Shown piece by piece: positions 33,283 through 43,508 of a stretch of 64,000 bases of DNA. Position numbers and translations under genes: made by a program. The stretch is taken from assembly GCF_002214465.1 (NCBI RefSeq), contig NZ_CP015101.1:1061013-1125012 (forward strand), in the 5' to 3' direction. Positions within the stretch are counted from its first letter, which is position 1, and the number at the start of each line of letters is the position of its first letter. The stretch is from Thermococcus barossii (lineage in GTDB: Archaea > Methanobacteriota_B > Thermococci > Thermococcales > Thermococcaceae). Under the pieces are notes generated by a model, which saw only the letters and a program-made list of their open reading frames with translations, was not told the origin of the DNA and did no database searches.

Positions 33283-34176
33283 TCACAGCCCCTTCAGGAG
33301 TCCCTCGATGTCGTCGGGCTTCACCTCTGCGTCCTCAACGACCCCCGGCCCCTCGGGTGGCTTCGGTGGCCTGGGTGGCTCCTCCGTAGGTGGTTTGGGA
33401 ACTTCCCCGGGCTCCTCCCTGATGGAAAGGCTGAGGTAAACCGTCCTGAGAAGCTCGTCCACGAGTCCCTTATCCTCGGCAAAGATGTAGCCCTGGCCGA
33501 CTATAACCCTACCAGCCAGACCGAGCTTCTCAACGGCTTTTCCTATGTAAGTCTCGTCAGGGACCGGTTCGGCGGGGAAGAGGGACTTCCAGGCCTCCTC
33601 AATGCGGTATATGTTCTTGGCGCTCTCAAGCAGAGCCTTTAGACCCTCGTTCTCCTCCTTGAGCCTCGTGTTCTCCTCCCTCAGCTCCTCAAGTGTCTTT
33701 GTGAGCGCCTCGTACTCCTCGCGGAGTTTCCTGTACTCCTCAGCAAGGCCGTCGTAGCGCCCCTTGAGGTCAAGGAGCTGGTTCCTCAGAGCCATGTATT
33801 CGGGGAGTATCTGGAGGCTCTTGAGACCCGCCCTCACAAGGGTGTTCTTAAGCTCCTTCCTGACGAGTTCAACATCAACGTGCTCCAGATCGTGGCCGAG
33901 GGGAAGCTTCATTCTTTCAACGTGCCCGACCATCTCACCCAGCTCGCTGAAAAGCCTCTCGGCGAGATCCCTTCCAACCCTATCCGCGTCGGTCGCGATG
34001 ATTAAAAGGTCCGCTCCAGCGGCGGCACTCTTTGCTATCTCGACGTTCGTTGTCGGAATTATCGAGGATATCGTTATGTTGTATTCACTTCCAAGTGCAA
34101 GACCCTGAAGGGCTTTGCTTACCACCTCAACATCGCTCGCGCCTTCAACCAGAATTCTAACATCGACTATGGCCAT
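33283..34176 (-). CDS. TOPRIM-domain protein with coiled coil and Pro-rich tail
   Basis: A 297-residue protein in three parts. Residues 1-95 form a TOPRIM fold: [13 protein letters not shown] (catalytic Glu) and [17 protein letters not shown] (D-x-D), as in OLD nucleases, primases and small TOPRIM proteins. Residues about 125-190 are a long coiled coil ([20 protein letters not shown]). The end is a Pro/Glu-rich tail ([15 protein letters not shown]) and a short acidic helix. TOPRIM domains handle DNA or RNA phosphodiesters. The location directly before xerA in one operon suggests chromosome maintenance, which is inference. It starts at ATG 34176 after GGTGGTG. Confidence 0.82.
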   Translation of the reverse strand: MAIVDVRILVEGASDVEVVSKALQGLALGSEYNITISSIIPTTNVEIAKSAAAGADLLIIATDADRVGRDLAERLFSELGEMVGHVERMKLPLGHDLEHVDVELVRKELKNTLVRAGLKSLQILPEYMALRNQLLDLKGRYDGLAEEYRKLREEYEALTKTLEELREENTRLKEENEGLKALLESAKNIYRIEEAWKSLFPAEPVPDETYIGKAVEKLGLAGRVIVGQGYIFAEDKGLVDELLRTVYLSLSIREEPGEVPKPPTEEPPRPPKPPEGPGVVEDAEVKPDDIEGLLKGL

Positions 34177-34274
34177 TCACACCACCTAATTCTCTCTCCC
34201 CCTCCGGGTTTAAAACGCTTCCGCGTGGAGGTCACGCTTATAAGGAAAACGAATATAGGAACATGGAGGGGAGC

Positions 34275-35513
34275 ATGGAAACGCTAACCGGGGCCATAGA
34301 TATCGTGGTATCTATCCTCCATCTCATCTGGTTATTTTCGGCCGCAGTTATCTACCCGGTGTTTTTCTACTACATAGCTCTGACGATGGCGGGTTTGAGG
34401 TACAACTCAAGGTTCAAGCAACCTGTAATCCCGGATGAGCTTCCCTTTGTCACCATCCTCATCCCGGCGAGAAACGAGGCGGTGGTGATAAGGGACACGC
34501 TCCTGGCGATGGCAAACCTCGACTATCCCAAGGACAAACTGGAGGTTCTCCTGCTCGACGACGGTTCCACGGACGAGACAGTGAGGATAGCGGAGGAGGT
34601 GGCGAGGGAGCATCCCTTCATCAGGGTGGTTCGCGTTGAGGGCGGTGGAAGGGGAAAGAGCTACGTTCTGAACTACGGCCTTAAACTGGCAAAGGGAGAG
34701 GTTATAGCGGTCTACGACGCCGACAACAGGCCGGAGCCGGGGGCGCTCAAGGGCCTGGTGGCGATGCTGAGCGACGAGACGCCGGCGGTGACCGGAAAAG
34801 TCCGGACGATAAACTGGAACAGGAACATCCTCACACGGTTTATATGCATGGAGTACCTGTACTTCCAGCTGGCCGGCCAGAGCGGAAAGAGCAAACTCTA
34901 CAGGACGGCCGTACTTCCTGGAACGAACTTCGTAATCAGGAGGGACCTGCTCGAAGAGCTCGGAGGATGGGACGAAGAGGCGCTCGCCGAGGACTTGGAG
35001 ATGTCCTTCAGGATAATAGCCCTGGGAAAGAGAATAGCCTACAACCCACTCGCGGTCACTTGGGAACAGGAGCCGGAGAGCTGGCGTGTGTGGTTCAGGC
35101 AGAGAACCCGCTGGGCGGCCGGAAACGTCTACACCGTGAGGGAGCACATAAAGAGGTTTCACGAGATTCCTGGCTGGGGCCTGCGCTTTGACCTGCTCCT
35201 CACGCTGATGGTGTACTACCTCCTTGCGATAGCCGTCATCGTGGCGGACGTGGCCTTCGTGGCACTTTTGATAACCCTCGGAAACGTCACGTGGTTCACG
35301 GGGCTTATTCTGAGCTTTGTGTACCTTTCGTTCCTGCTGGAGATTTTCGCAGGCCTCTACGACGGGAAGATAAGGAGCATCGGCTGCTGGCTCCTCGCAC
35401 CGCTCATGTACTACACATACTCTCAGATATGGATATTAATCTCCCTCGCTGGCCTGTGGGAGGCGAGAAAGGCCAAGAAGGTGTGGTACAAGACGCCGAG
35501 AACCGCGGTTTAG
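34275..35513 (+). CDS. Membrane glycosyltransferase, family 2 (processive synthase-like)
   Basis: A 412-residue integral membrane enzyme. One or two N-terminal helices precede the GT-A domain: TILIPARNEAVVIRDTL (about residue 60), LLLDDGSTDET (about 94), VIAVYDADNRPEPG (DxD, about 150), EDLEMSFRI (catalytic acidic residue, about 240) and RQRTRWAAGN (Q-x-x-RW, about 276). Three or four C-terminal helices follow. These motifs are shared with cellulose, hyaluronan and poly-GlcNAc synthases, so it may extrude a polysaccharide or build a lipid-linked sugar. Start uncertain: ATG 34263 would be leaderless from the TATA at 34238-34245, ATG 34275 has GGAGGGG upstream. The stop overlaps the sfsA stop by 4 nt. 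Confidence 0.88.
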   Translation: METLTGAIDIVVSILHLIWLFSAAVIYPVFFYYIALTMAGLRYNSRFKQPVIPDELPFVTILIPARNEAVVIRDTLLAMANLDYPKDKLEVLLLDDGSTDETVRIAEEVAREHPFIRVVRVEGGGRGKSYVLNYGLKLAKGEVIAVYDADNRPEPGALKGLVAMLSDETPAVTGKVRTINWNRNILTRFICMEYLYFQLAGQSGKSKLYRTAVLPGTNFVIRRDLLEELGGWDEEALAEDLEMSFRIIALGKRIAYNPLAVTWEQEPESWRVWFRQRTRWAAGNVYTVREHIKRFHEIPGWGLRFDLLLTLMVYYLLAIAVIVADVAFVALLITLGNVTWFTGLILSFVYLSFLLEIFAGLYDGKIRSIGCWLLAPLMYYTYSQIWILISLAGLWEARKAKKVWYKTPRTAV

Positions 35514-36217
35514 AGCTCCACCCTAAGAACAGGTCTATCCAGGATCACCTCGCCGGTGGGAAGGAGGGACAGGCTGAGCGCCCGGATTTCAACGCCCGCC
35601 TTGTTGGCCTCCCTTAGGAGCTTCGCTATCTCCGGATCGCCTTTGACGTACGGCTTGAACTTCTCTACGCCAGGCATCGCTCCGATAAAGAAGATCATCG
35701 CGTTTTTCCCTGCCTTTGCAAGCCCTATCAGCTCCCTGACGTGCTTTTGACCCCTGACGCTTGGGCAGTCGGGGTACATCGCGTACTCGCCCCTCTCACC
35801 ACCCCTGAGAACGGCGCTCTTCATCTCGGCGTATATCTCTCCCTCGGGACACTCGAAGAGGTAGTCGAGGCGAGATTTGCCGACGCGGACTTCCTTCCTT
35901 TTTATTGAGCAGTCCCTCAGCCAGGGGATAAGGTTAAGCTCAACGGCCCTCTCGAAGGCCTTCGCCTGAGTCCTCGTGTCTATCACCGCTCCCTTTCCGC
36001 CCAGGTCTTCAAAAGCGAGCAGAACGAAATCGGTCTTGCCCCCTCTCTTCGGGAAACAGAAGGCCCTCTTTCCCGGAATCATGAATTCCTCCAAGCGACC
36101 GGTGTTGGTTACGAGGGCTTTTCTGGTTTCTCCGTTGACTTTGACAAGCGCCACGAAGCGGTTGAGCCTTTCGAGGAAAACGCAGGGGACCACGTTCAGT
36201 TTCAGCAAAACCTGCAT
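35510..36217 (-). CDS. sfsA: DNA/RNA nuclease SfsA
   Basis: A 235-residue member of the SfsA family, originally named for sugar fermentation stimulation and now regarded as a nucleic-acid-binding nuclease of the PD-(D/E)XK type. Seen: NRFVALVKVNGETRKALVTN near the start, the OB-like N-terminal part, RVGKSRLDYLFE near 110 and IYAEMKSAVL (Glu and Lys of the active site) near 128, YPDCPSVRGQKHVREL near 148. ATG 36217 is chosen because homologues start near LLKLNVVPC; an upstream start at 36247 would add ten poorly conserved residues. Confidence 0.88.
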   Translation of the reverse strand: MQVLLKLNVVPCVFLERLNRFVALVKVNGETRKALVTNTGRLEEFMIPGKRAFCFPKRGGKTDFVLLAFEDLGGKGAVIDTRTQAKAFERAVELNLIPWLRDCSIKRKEVRVGKSRLDYLFECPEGEIYAEMKSAVLRGGERGEYAMYPDCPSVRGQKHVRELIGLAKAGKNAMIFFIGAMPGVEKFKPYVKGDPEIAKLLREANKAGVEIRALSLSLLPTGEVILDRPVLRVEL

Positions 36218-36284
36218 AGTGAACCCCACACTTCTTCGGGGGAACATCTTTTAACGGTAGCGCTCCATCCAGTACGGTGGGAAC

Positions 36285-36896
36285 ATGCTCCCTGAGGAGT
36301 TCATCAAATACGCGTTTGAGGAGAGGGTCGAGGGCATAAAGCGCCTGCTGGACGGAAAGTTCGGGCCAGAGGTTCTGATAAGCTTCACGCGCCACAATGC
36401 AGCGATAATCACCTGTGGGCCGGCGGGAGTCAACGGTTCCATCAAGGGCGTTGGCTTCATCCACAGGAAGGAGCTGCTCGAAGAAACAATTGAAAAGATG
36501 TGGGAAGAGCTCAGGAGGCCGTACAGCCCAATGGAAGCCGGGAAGTTTCTGCTGGAGGAAATCTACGTGAGGGAGAAGATAGACTTCACCAAGCTGGTTT
36601 CCCTCGAACTGGCCAGGAAGCACACGTGGACTAACCTGAGGGAGGGGAAAAAGGAAGCTACGGTGCTTTTCTTCACCCCTCCGAGCACCTCCTACGAGGT
36701 GAGGTGCGAGGTCGAGATACACGAGTCCGGCCCGGTGTGGGAGTACACCAACGCCCTCCACGACATCTTTCATCGGCCGAAGAAGCCGAGGGACTGGAGC
36801 AGAACTCCTGCGTACCTCTTCAAAATTCGGGAGATATACGACAACGGCGAGGATAAGATGGGGATCAAGATTTATCCCCTGGACGATTCCCTGTGA
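36285..36896 (+). CDS. Hypothetical protein, 203 aa
   Basis: Not recognised. A soluble alpha/beta protein: helical start (EEFIKYAFEERVEGIKRLLD), a strand-rich stretch with ITCGPAGVNGSIKG (about residue 42), helices around 60-95, and a second beta part (TYEVRCEVEIHESGP) with conserved-looking HDIFHRPKKPRDWSRTPAYL near 158. The His/Asp/Trp-rich motif could be a binding site, but no family can be named. The start codon lies in an AT-poor gap without a strong ribosome site. It is followed by the TET peptidase gene, which has its own promoter. Confidence 0.65.
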   Translation: MLPEEFIKYAFEERVEGIKRLLDGKFGPEVLISFTRHNAAIITCGPAGVNGSIKGVGFIHRKELLEETIEKMWEELRRPYSPMEAGKFLLEEIYVREKIDFTKLVSLELARKHTWTNLREGKKEATVLFFTPPSTSYEVRCEVEIHESGPVWEYTNALHDIFHRPKKPRDWSRTPAYLFKIREIYDNGEDKMGIKIYPLDDSL

Positions 36897-36932
36897 GCGC
36901 ACCTAAAACCTTAAATATCCGAGGCATGAGCA

Positions 36933-38363
<1,431 letters not shown>

Positions 38364-38412
38364 ACCCTTCACCTGGGGAAAAGTTAAAAGCGAGCCGTTA
38401 AAACTCTTTCCC

Positions 38413-40341
38413 ATGAGTGATGCCGGCGAAGGGTTCGAGTACTTTCCCTACGAGGAGCTAAGGCCCCACCAGAGGGAATTCATAGACCTCGTTGCGGAGG
38501 CTGTTAAAAACGGGGAGAACGCCATAATAGAGGCTCCAACGGGATTCGGAAAGACCGTGAGCGTTCTGGCGGGAATCCTCCCCCATGCCAAGGAAATGGG
38601 CTACAAGGTTCTCTACCTGGCCAGAACCCACAGGCAGATGGACAGGGTTATAGAGGAGTTGAAGGCGATAAACCGGAAGAGCCCCGTTTCCGGCGTAGAG
38701 TTACGGAGCAGGAAAGACCTGTGCCTTCATACGTACCTCACCCAGTTCACGAGCGATGCATACACCGCCATGGTCGTCTGCAAGAACCTGAAGAAGCTTG
38801 GAAAATGCGAGTTCTACGAGAACGAGAAGAAGAAAAAGATCGAGTTCGACGAGCTGGTGAAGTTCTTCCTGGGTGAGCCGAGTCATCCGGCGGAGATTCT
38901 AAACTATGCGGAAACCCTGGAGCTTTGTCCCTACGACCTAACGAGAAGGGTGGCCGAGAAGGCCGACGTTATAGTTGCCAGCTACCTGTACCTCCTCAGC
39001 CCCTCGATAAGGGAGAACTTCATGAGCTCGCTCGACGTTGACTACTCCGACCTGATAGTCGTCTTTGACGAGGCCCACAACCTGCCGGATCAGGCCATCT
39101 CGGCCCTAAGCGACAGGATAAGCATACACACGGTTAACAGGGCCATAAAGGAGGCAGACGAGTACAACGAGCACGAGATAGCCAACTTTCTCAGCATCTT
39201 TGGCAGGGGACTGGAGATACTTTACGACGAAAAGCTCAAGGACAGGGACGTTCAGGAAACCCCGATTCAGCCGGAGCTCGTCTTCGCCCACGTCGTTGAC
39301 ATCCTGAGCCTCGACACCAGAAGGCTCGTCAGGATACTGAACGACATGGTAGCCGTTGGCGACGCCATAAGGGAGGACAGGATAGAGAAGGGAAAGCCCC
39401 CACGCTCCTACATCGGCCGCGTTGGGGAGTTCCTGCTCTTCTGGCTCTCACTCATCGGACGGGAGGACTACCTCTTCCTCATGAGCAGGGATAAAGGCCT
39501 GAGCCTTGAGCTGGTCGCCCTGGATCCCTCGAAAGCCCTGAGCTTCATCAAAAACGTCCAGAGCACGGTGTTCATGTCGGGGACCCTGACCCCGATGGAG
39601 GCCTTTCGCGATGTCATGGGTATCGAGAAAGCCAAGCTGAAGAAGTTCCCGAGGATGGTAAAGCGCGAGAACGCACAGGTTCTGGTTGCCAAGGACGTCT
39701 CGACCCGCGGCGATGAGCGCTCCCTCCAAGTTTACAGGCGCATGGTGGAGTACATCGTCGATGCTGTCAGGCTGATACCGAAGAACGTCGGCGTCTTTAC
39801 GGCTTCCTATGAGGTCCTCCAGGGGCTTCTCTCGGCGAACCTGCAGGTTCGTCTCGAGGAGACCGGAAAGGCTATATTCATTGAGAAGCAGGGAGCCAGC
39901 TCGGCGGAGAACGACGCGATGGTGGCGAGCTTCAAGGCCCACGCAAAGGGCAACGGCGCGGTTCTGCTCGGTGTAATGGGCGGCAGGAACAGCGAGGGGC
40001 AGGACTACAGCGGTGACGAGATGAACGGGGTTATACTCGTTGGAATTCCTTACGCGAGGCCAACGCCGAGGGTTCAGGCCCAGATAAGGTACTTCGAGCG
40101 GAAGTTCCCCGGAAAGGGGCGCTACTACGGTTACTATCTGCCCGCCCACAGGAAGCTCGTCCAGGCCGCCGGGAGGGTGCATCGCTCGGCCGAGGAGAAG
40201 GGCAGCATAGTGGTTCTCGACTACCGCCTGCTGTGGAACTCCATCAAGAAGGACCTCCCCGACTGGATGCGTGAGAGTATAAGGCCCGTGGACCGCGAGA
40301 GAATGAGGCTGTACCTGAGACGGTTCTGGGAAGCGCGCTGA
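38413..40341 (+). CDS. XPD/Rad3-family DNA helicase
   Basis: 5'-3' iron-sulfur DNA helicase (642 aa) used in nucleotide-excision repair and perhaps transcription. Motif I EAPTGFGKTVS near residue 47; the [4Fe-4S] cysteines KDLCLHTYL, MVVCKNLKK, GKCEFYE and LELCPYDL (about 103-180); DEAH in VVFDEAHNLPD near 220; SGTLTPMEAF near 396; motif V/VI GVILVGIPYARP near 545 and VQAAGRVHRSAEEKG near 585. ATG 38413 is favoured because GTTAAAAC (38396-38403) sits as a TATA box close upstream, giving a short or no leader, and the family's conserved start is YEELRPHQREF. Confidence 0.93.
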   Translation: MSDAGEGFEYFPYEELRPHQREFIDLVAEAVKNGENAIIEAPTGFGKTVSVLAGILPHAKEMGYKVLYLARTHRQMDRVIEELKAINRKSPVSGVELRSRKDLCLHTYLTQFTSDAYTAMVVCKNLKKLGKCEFYENEKKKKIEFDELVKFFLGEPSHPAEILNYAETLELCPYDLTRRVAEKADVIVASYLYLLSPSIRENFMSSLDVDYSDLIVVFDEAHNLPDQAISALSDRISIHTVNRAIKEADEYNEHEIANFLSIFGRGLEILYDEKLKDRDVQETPIQPELVFAHVVDILSLDTRRLVRILNDMVAVGDAIREDRIEKGKPPRSYIGRVGEFLLFWLSLIGREDYLFLMSRDKGLSLELVALDPSKALSFIKNVQSTVFMSGTLTPMEAFRDVMGIEKAKLKKFPRMVKRENAQVLVAKDVSTRGDERSLQVYRRMVEYIVDAVRLIPKNVGVFTASYEVLQGLLSANLQVRLEETGKAIFIEKQGASSAENDAMVASFKAHAKGNGAVLLGVMGGRNSEGQDYSGDEMNGVILVGIPYARPTPRVQAQIRYFERKFPGKGRYYGYYLPAHRKLVQAAGRVHRSAEEKGSIVVLDYRLLWNSIKKDLPDWMRESIRPVDRERMRLYLRRFWEAR

Positions 40342-40464
40342 GAAAAGCGATTCCCTATCCAGCGTTCTTCGAAACCACCGGAAGGACAACCTTGGGTATA
40401 AACTCCCTCCACAGACCTCCAGAGAGGAGAATTCAAAAGGCCAGCGAGCGTAAAGAGGTCGATG

Positions 40465-40572
40465 TGGTGCCGGGGCGGGGCTTTGAACCCCGGACCTCTC
40501 GGTTTCTCAGGCTTCCCCGAAGGGAAGCGGCCCTATGAGCCGAGCGCTCTGACCAGGCTAAGCTACCCCGGC
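40465..40572 (-). tRNA. tRNA-Met (CAT, elongator) with 30-nt intron and encoded CCA
   Basis: On the minus strand the 7-bp acceptor stem GCCGGGG/CCCCGGC pairs 40566-40572 with 40469-40475. The anticodon stem CTCGG/CCGAG encloses a 37-nt stretch: loop CT-CAT-A, an intron of about 30 nt inserted after position 37, then the final A. Discriminator A and CCA (40465-40467) are encoded. The intron position and the hairpin it forms are normal for the tRNA endonuclease bulge-helix-bulge. Mature length about 75 nt. The 5' end lacks initiator features, so elongator Met is preferred; Ile2 (modified CAT) is not fully excluded. Confidence 0.9.
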
Positions 40573-40661
40573 ACTGACCGAGCGCCCGGGTTATACCTTC
40601 AGGAGGGCATTTTTAAATCTTTCGATGAGCACTAAACCGGCGTTTTCCCCTCGGGGAGTTG

Positions 40662-40669
40662 TTTATAAG
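40662..40669 (+). promoter_or_regulatory. TATA box of the transglutaminase-like lipoprotein gene
   Basis: TTTATAAG is centred 24-25 nt before ATG 40690, so the predicted transcript begins at or next to the start codon (leaderless); no ribosome site is present, which agrees. Confidence 0.6.
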
Positions 40670-40689
40670 CTCATCCGGCAATCAGTTCT

Positions 40690-41865
40690 ATGATGAAAAG
40701 CTTCCTCACGACACTTATAATCGCATCCATGGTCATCGTCGCCGGTTGCCTCTCGGTTACTCCGGGGACCAGAACGCCGGGAGGCGTGGAGTATCCCTCT
40801 ACGACTTCGGAGACTTCATCGCCCTCAACTCCAACGCCTGCCACCACACCTCCAGTGACCTGGACAAATCCCCTCGTGAAATGGGAGAACGCAACGATAT
40901 CCCTGCCAAGCCAGGACGCCGAGCTCAACTGTCCGGGAATACTCTGGCGCTATCTCCTGAAGGATGCCCTCGAATGCATGCTGAGCGGAAAGGAGCTCGA
41001 TGTGATTTCACCCCTAGCAGAGCAACTGAAGGGTGAGAACCTGCCACAAAGCGTCTGGAACGTTCTGGAGTGGGAGGGGGAGTGGCTGAGCTACGACTGG
41101 GAAAAGGCCAGCCAGCCCTTTGCGAAGGTCATAATATACCCCGACGGCAGGCAGGAGGTCGTTGAGGGGCAGAACAACACCATTCAGACCCCCTACGAGA
41201 CGATAATGCGGAGAAAGGGAGTGTGCACCGACTACACGATCCTAACCGATGCCCTCCTTCTCGCGATGAACCACTCGCCGGTATATGCAATGGCGATAAA
41301 CCTCACCGACCTCGGGCATGCAACGGCGCTGGTGAAGATAGGCGGCTGGTACTTTGCCCTTGACCAGCACCTCCCCCCGATGGATCTTGGCGCCTACTAC
41401 CGCTACTGGGAGAGACAGGGGAGTACGATAATCAACTCCACGCTCTACGAGATAACGCCCGGCGAAAACCAGGCAAACGTGAAAAACCTGGGAACGATCA
41501 GAGGGGAGGAGTTCCTCAAGCAGGACTACACGATGACTGACGCTGACGCCAGGAACCTGGCCTACTCAATGATGAACGTTTTCTACGGCGATTTTGGCCT
41601 GAAAGCCGACGACTCCCTGACCAGTCTCTCGGACGGAAGGCTTCCCAAGGGCTACAAAGCGGGCTGGACGTGGGGAGTCACGTACTATCACCTGGCCGAC
41701 TACTACCACCCATTCTTCCAGGAACAATACACCGAGTGGCTAGTTTCCCAGATGCTCTCAAACCAGGAGTTCTCAAGCTACGTTCAGAAAAGCAACAGCC
41801 TGTGGATAGAGGTTAAGATAGAGGGCAACGACCTCGTCGTCACCATCTACCTCGGGAGTTCTTAG
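40690..41865 (+). CDS. Lipoprotein with transglutaminase-like domain
   Basis: A 391-residue exported protein. The signal peptide ends in a lipobox-like VIVAGCLS (Cys about 20), followed by a Ser/Thr/Pro linker (TSETSSPSTPTPATTPP), then a mixed domain with the papain-like transglutaminase triad in order: RKGVCTDYTILTDALL (Cys about 179), LGHATALVKIGG (His about 217) and YFALDQHLPP (Asp about 230). Such proteins may be peptidases or cross-linking enzymes acting on the cell surface. ATG 40690 is leaderless. The last 26 nt overlap the opposing DEAD helicase gene. Confidence 0.83.
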   Translation: MMKSFLTTLIIASMVIVAGCLSVTPGTRTPGGVEYPSTTSETSSPSTPTPATTPPVTWTNPLVKWENATISLPSQDAELNCPGILWRYLLKDALECMLSGKELDVISPLAEQLKGENLPQSVWNVLEWEGEWLSYDWEKASQPFAKVIIYPDGRQEVVEGQNNTIQTPYETIMRRKGVCTDYTILTDALLLAMNHSPVYAMAINLTDLGHATALVKIGGWYFALDQHLPPMDLGAYYRYWERQGSTIINSTLYEITPGENQANVKNLGTIRGEEFLKQDYTMTDADARNLAYSMMNVFYGDFGLKADDSLTSLSDGRLPKGYKAGWTWGVTYYHLADYYHPFFQEQYTEWLVSQMLSNQEFSSYVQKSNSLWIEVKIEGNDLVVTIYLGSS

Positions 41866-43078
41866 AGTAACTCCGGGAGTTTCCTGAATAGCGGGAGTTC
41901 CCCCTTCTCCCACTTCTTCTGTAGCCGTCGGAACGGCCGTGTTCGTACCTCTCCTGGTATTCCTTTGGTATCTCCTCGCTCAGCTCGGACTTCCTTATCT
42001 CCACCCCTGCGACCTGGGCGATGTAGCGCAGCCTCTTGAACTCGCCGGGCATGATGAAGGTTATCGCCCTTCCGCGCTTCCCCATCCTGCCGGTCCTGCC
42101 TATCCTGTGGACGTAGTCCTCCGCTGTCATGGGCAGGGAGTAGTTCACGATGTGACTTATGTCCTGGACGTCGAGGCCCCTCGCGGCGACGTCGGTGGCG
42201 ACAAGAATTCTCGTCCGCTTTGTTTTGAAGCGCCAGAAGGTTCTCTCGCGCGCTGCTTGGCTCATGTCGCCGTTCAAGGCCTCGGCACTGTAGCCCTGCC
42301 TCCTGAGTTTCTCGCTCAGCTCCCTGGTTTCCCTCTTGGTGGCGCAGAAGACTATGCCGTAGAAGTCCCCATCGAGTATCTTCTTCAGCACGGTGAACTT
42401 CCTCGCAGGAACGACCTCGACGTACTCCTGGTCCACCATTTCGGGCACGAGCTCGTCGCTACTCACGCTCACGACCTCGTAGTCCCCCATGTAGCGCCCA
42501 GCGAGCCTTCTTATCTCTGGCGGCATCGTGGCCGAGAACATCAGCACCCTCTTCCTCCTCGGAGTCTCACGGAAGATCGCCTCTATGGCGTCTATGAATC
42601 CCATGTCGAGCATCCTGTCGGCCTCATCGAGGATGAAGAACCTGACGGAGCTCAGGTCGAGGGTTCCACGCCTTATGTGGTCGAGAATCCTTCCGGGGGT
42701 TCCAACTACGACATGAGTCCCTCGCTCGAGGGCCCTTATCTGCGGTCCTATCGGCTGGCCACCGTAGACCGCATAAACGTAAACCCTCTTCCTCCCGCGG
42801 AGGCTCTTGATTTCATCGGCCACCTGGAGGGCCAGCTCCCTCGTGGGTGTCAGGATTATCGCCTGAACCGCCTTAACCTTCGGGTCAATCGCCTCGATTA
42901 TGGGGAGCGCAAATGCCGCGGTCTTTCCAGTTCCCGTTTGGGACTGTCCGATTATATCCACGCCGCCCGATAGAAGACGCGGTATGACCTCCCTCTGAAT
43001 GTCCGTTGGGGTCTCAAAACCCTTCTGCCTGACGGCCACTAACGTGGCCTCGGATAAACCCAAGCTTTCAAAACTCAT
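41840..43078 (-). CDS. DEAD-box RNA helicase
   Basis: ATP-dependent RNA helicase (412 aa) for RNA remodelling and cold adaptation. Q motif FETPTDIQREVIP near residue 20, motif I SQTGTGKTAAF near 45, PTRELALQ near 82, DEAD in FILDEADRMLDMG near 150, SATMPPEI near 183, and motif VI DYVHRIGRTGRMG near 323. The C-terminus is an Arg/Gly/Ser/Tyr-rich tail (GYRRSGRRGNSRYSGNSRSY) that would bind RNA nonspecifically. The start is ATG 43078. It sits between tRNA-Lys and the lipoprotein gene. Confidence 0.94.
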   Translation of the reverse strand: MSFESLGLSEATLVAVRQKGFETPTDIQREVIPRLLSGGVDIIGQSQTGTGKTAAFALPIIEAIDPKVKAVQAIILTPTRELALQVADEIKSLRGRKRVYVYAVYGGQPIGPQIRALERGTHVVVGTPGRILDHIRRGTLDLSSVRFFILDEADRMLDMGFIDAIEAIFRETPRRKRVLMFSATMPPEIRRLAGRYMGDYEVVSVSSDELVPEMVDQEYVEVVPARKFTVLKKILDGDFYGIVFCATKRETRELSEKLRRQGYSAEALNGDMSQAARERTFWRFKTKRTRILVATDVAARGLDVQDISHIVNYSLPMTAEDYVHRIGRTGRMGKRGRAITFIMPGEFKRLRYIAQVAGVEIRKSELSEEIPKEYQERYEHGRSDGYRRSGRRGNSRYSGNSRSYSKNSRGRW

Positions 43079-43147
43079 TTTCCTAACTCCTTACGTTACT
43101 CAAACGCATCCCTTCTCAAACGGAACGCGTCGAGAAGAAACGCGGTC

Positions 43148-43225
43148 TGGCGGGCCGGGGGGGATTCGAACCCCCGACCACGGGATTAAGAGTCCCGCGC
43201 TCTAACCATGCTGAGCTACCGGCCC
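43148..43225 (-). tRNA. tRNA-Lys (CTT), CCA encoded
   Basis: Minus strand: acceptor GGGCCGG (43219-43225) pairs with its complement next to discriminator G (43151); CCA at 43148-43150. Anticodon stem CGGGA/TCCCG with loop CT-CTT-AA, and T-loop GGTTCGAATCC are all in place; no intron. A TATA-like AATTTATAAAG element for this strand lies at about 43252-43262. Confidence 0.95.
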
Positions 43226-43335
43226 TCAACCCGAAGTCATAGACGGGAGGTTGCTTTATAAATTTTTTGGTCAGAGGGAGAAAATAGAGCAGGGAAAACT
43301 TTATAAAGCCTCTCCGAGCGTTATACTTTGGCAAC

Positions 43336-43423
43336 GCGGGGGTTGCCGAGCCTGGTCAAAGGCGCGGGATTGAGGGTCCCGTCCCGTAGGGGTTCCGGGG
43401 TTCAAATCCCCGCCCCCGCACCA
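43336..43423 (+). tRNA. tRNA-Leu (GAG), CCA encoded
   Basis: Acceptor GCGGGGG (43336-43342) pairs with 43413-43419; discriminator A 43420, CCA 43421-43423. Anticodon loop TT-GAG-GG on stem CGGGA/TCCCG, a long variable arm as in class II tRNAs, and T-loop GGTTCAAATCC. TATA-like TTTATAAAG is at 43298-43306, about 34 nt upstream. No intron. Confidence 0.95.
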
Positions 43424-43508
43424 CAGAAACTTTTCTAGCCCCGATTGCCAAAAGGCTTGAACGAGGGACGAAGGCAGAAAAGGGGAGCGGATTGCCCCGG
43501 GAGAAGAG

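Noticed and set aside
43424-43508. A gene or guide RNA between tRNA-Leu and the rhomboid gene
   Set aside because: No open frame with a start signal and no C/D or H/ACA pattern; only T-rich sequence after the tRNA and spacer DNA.
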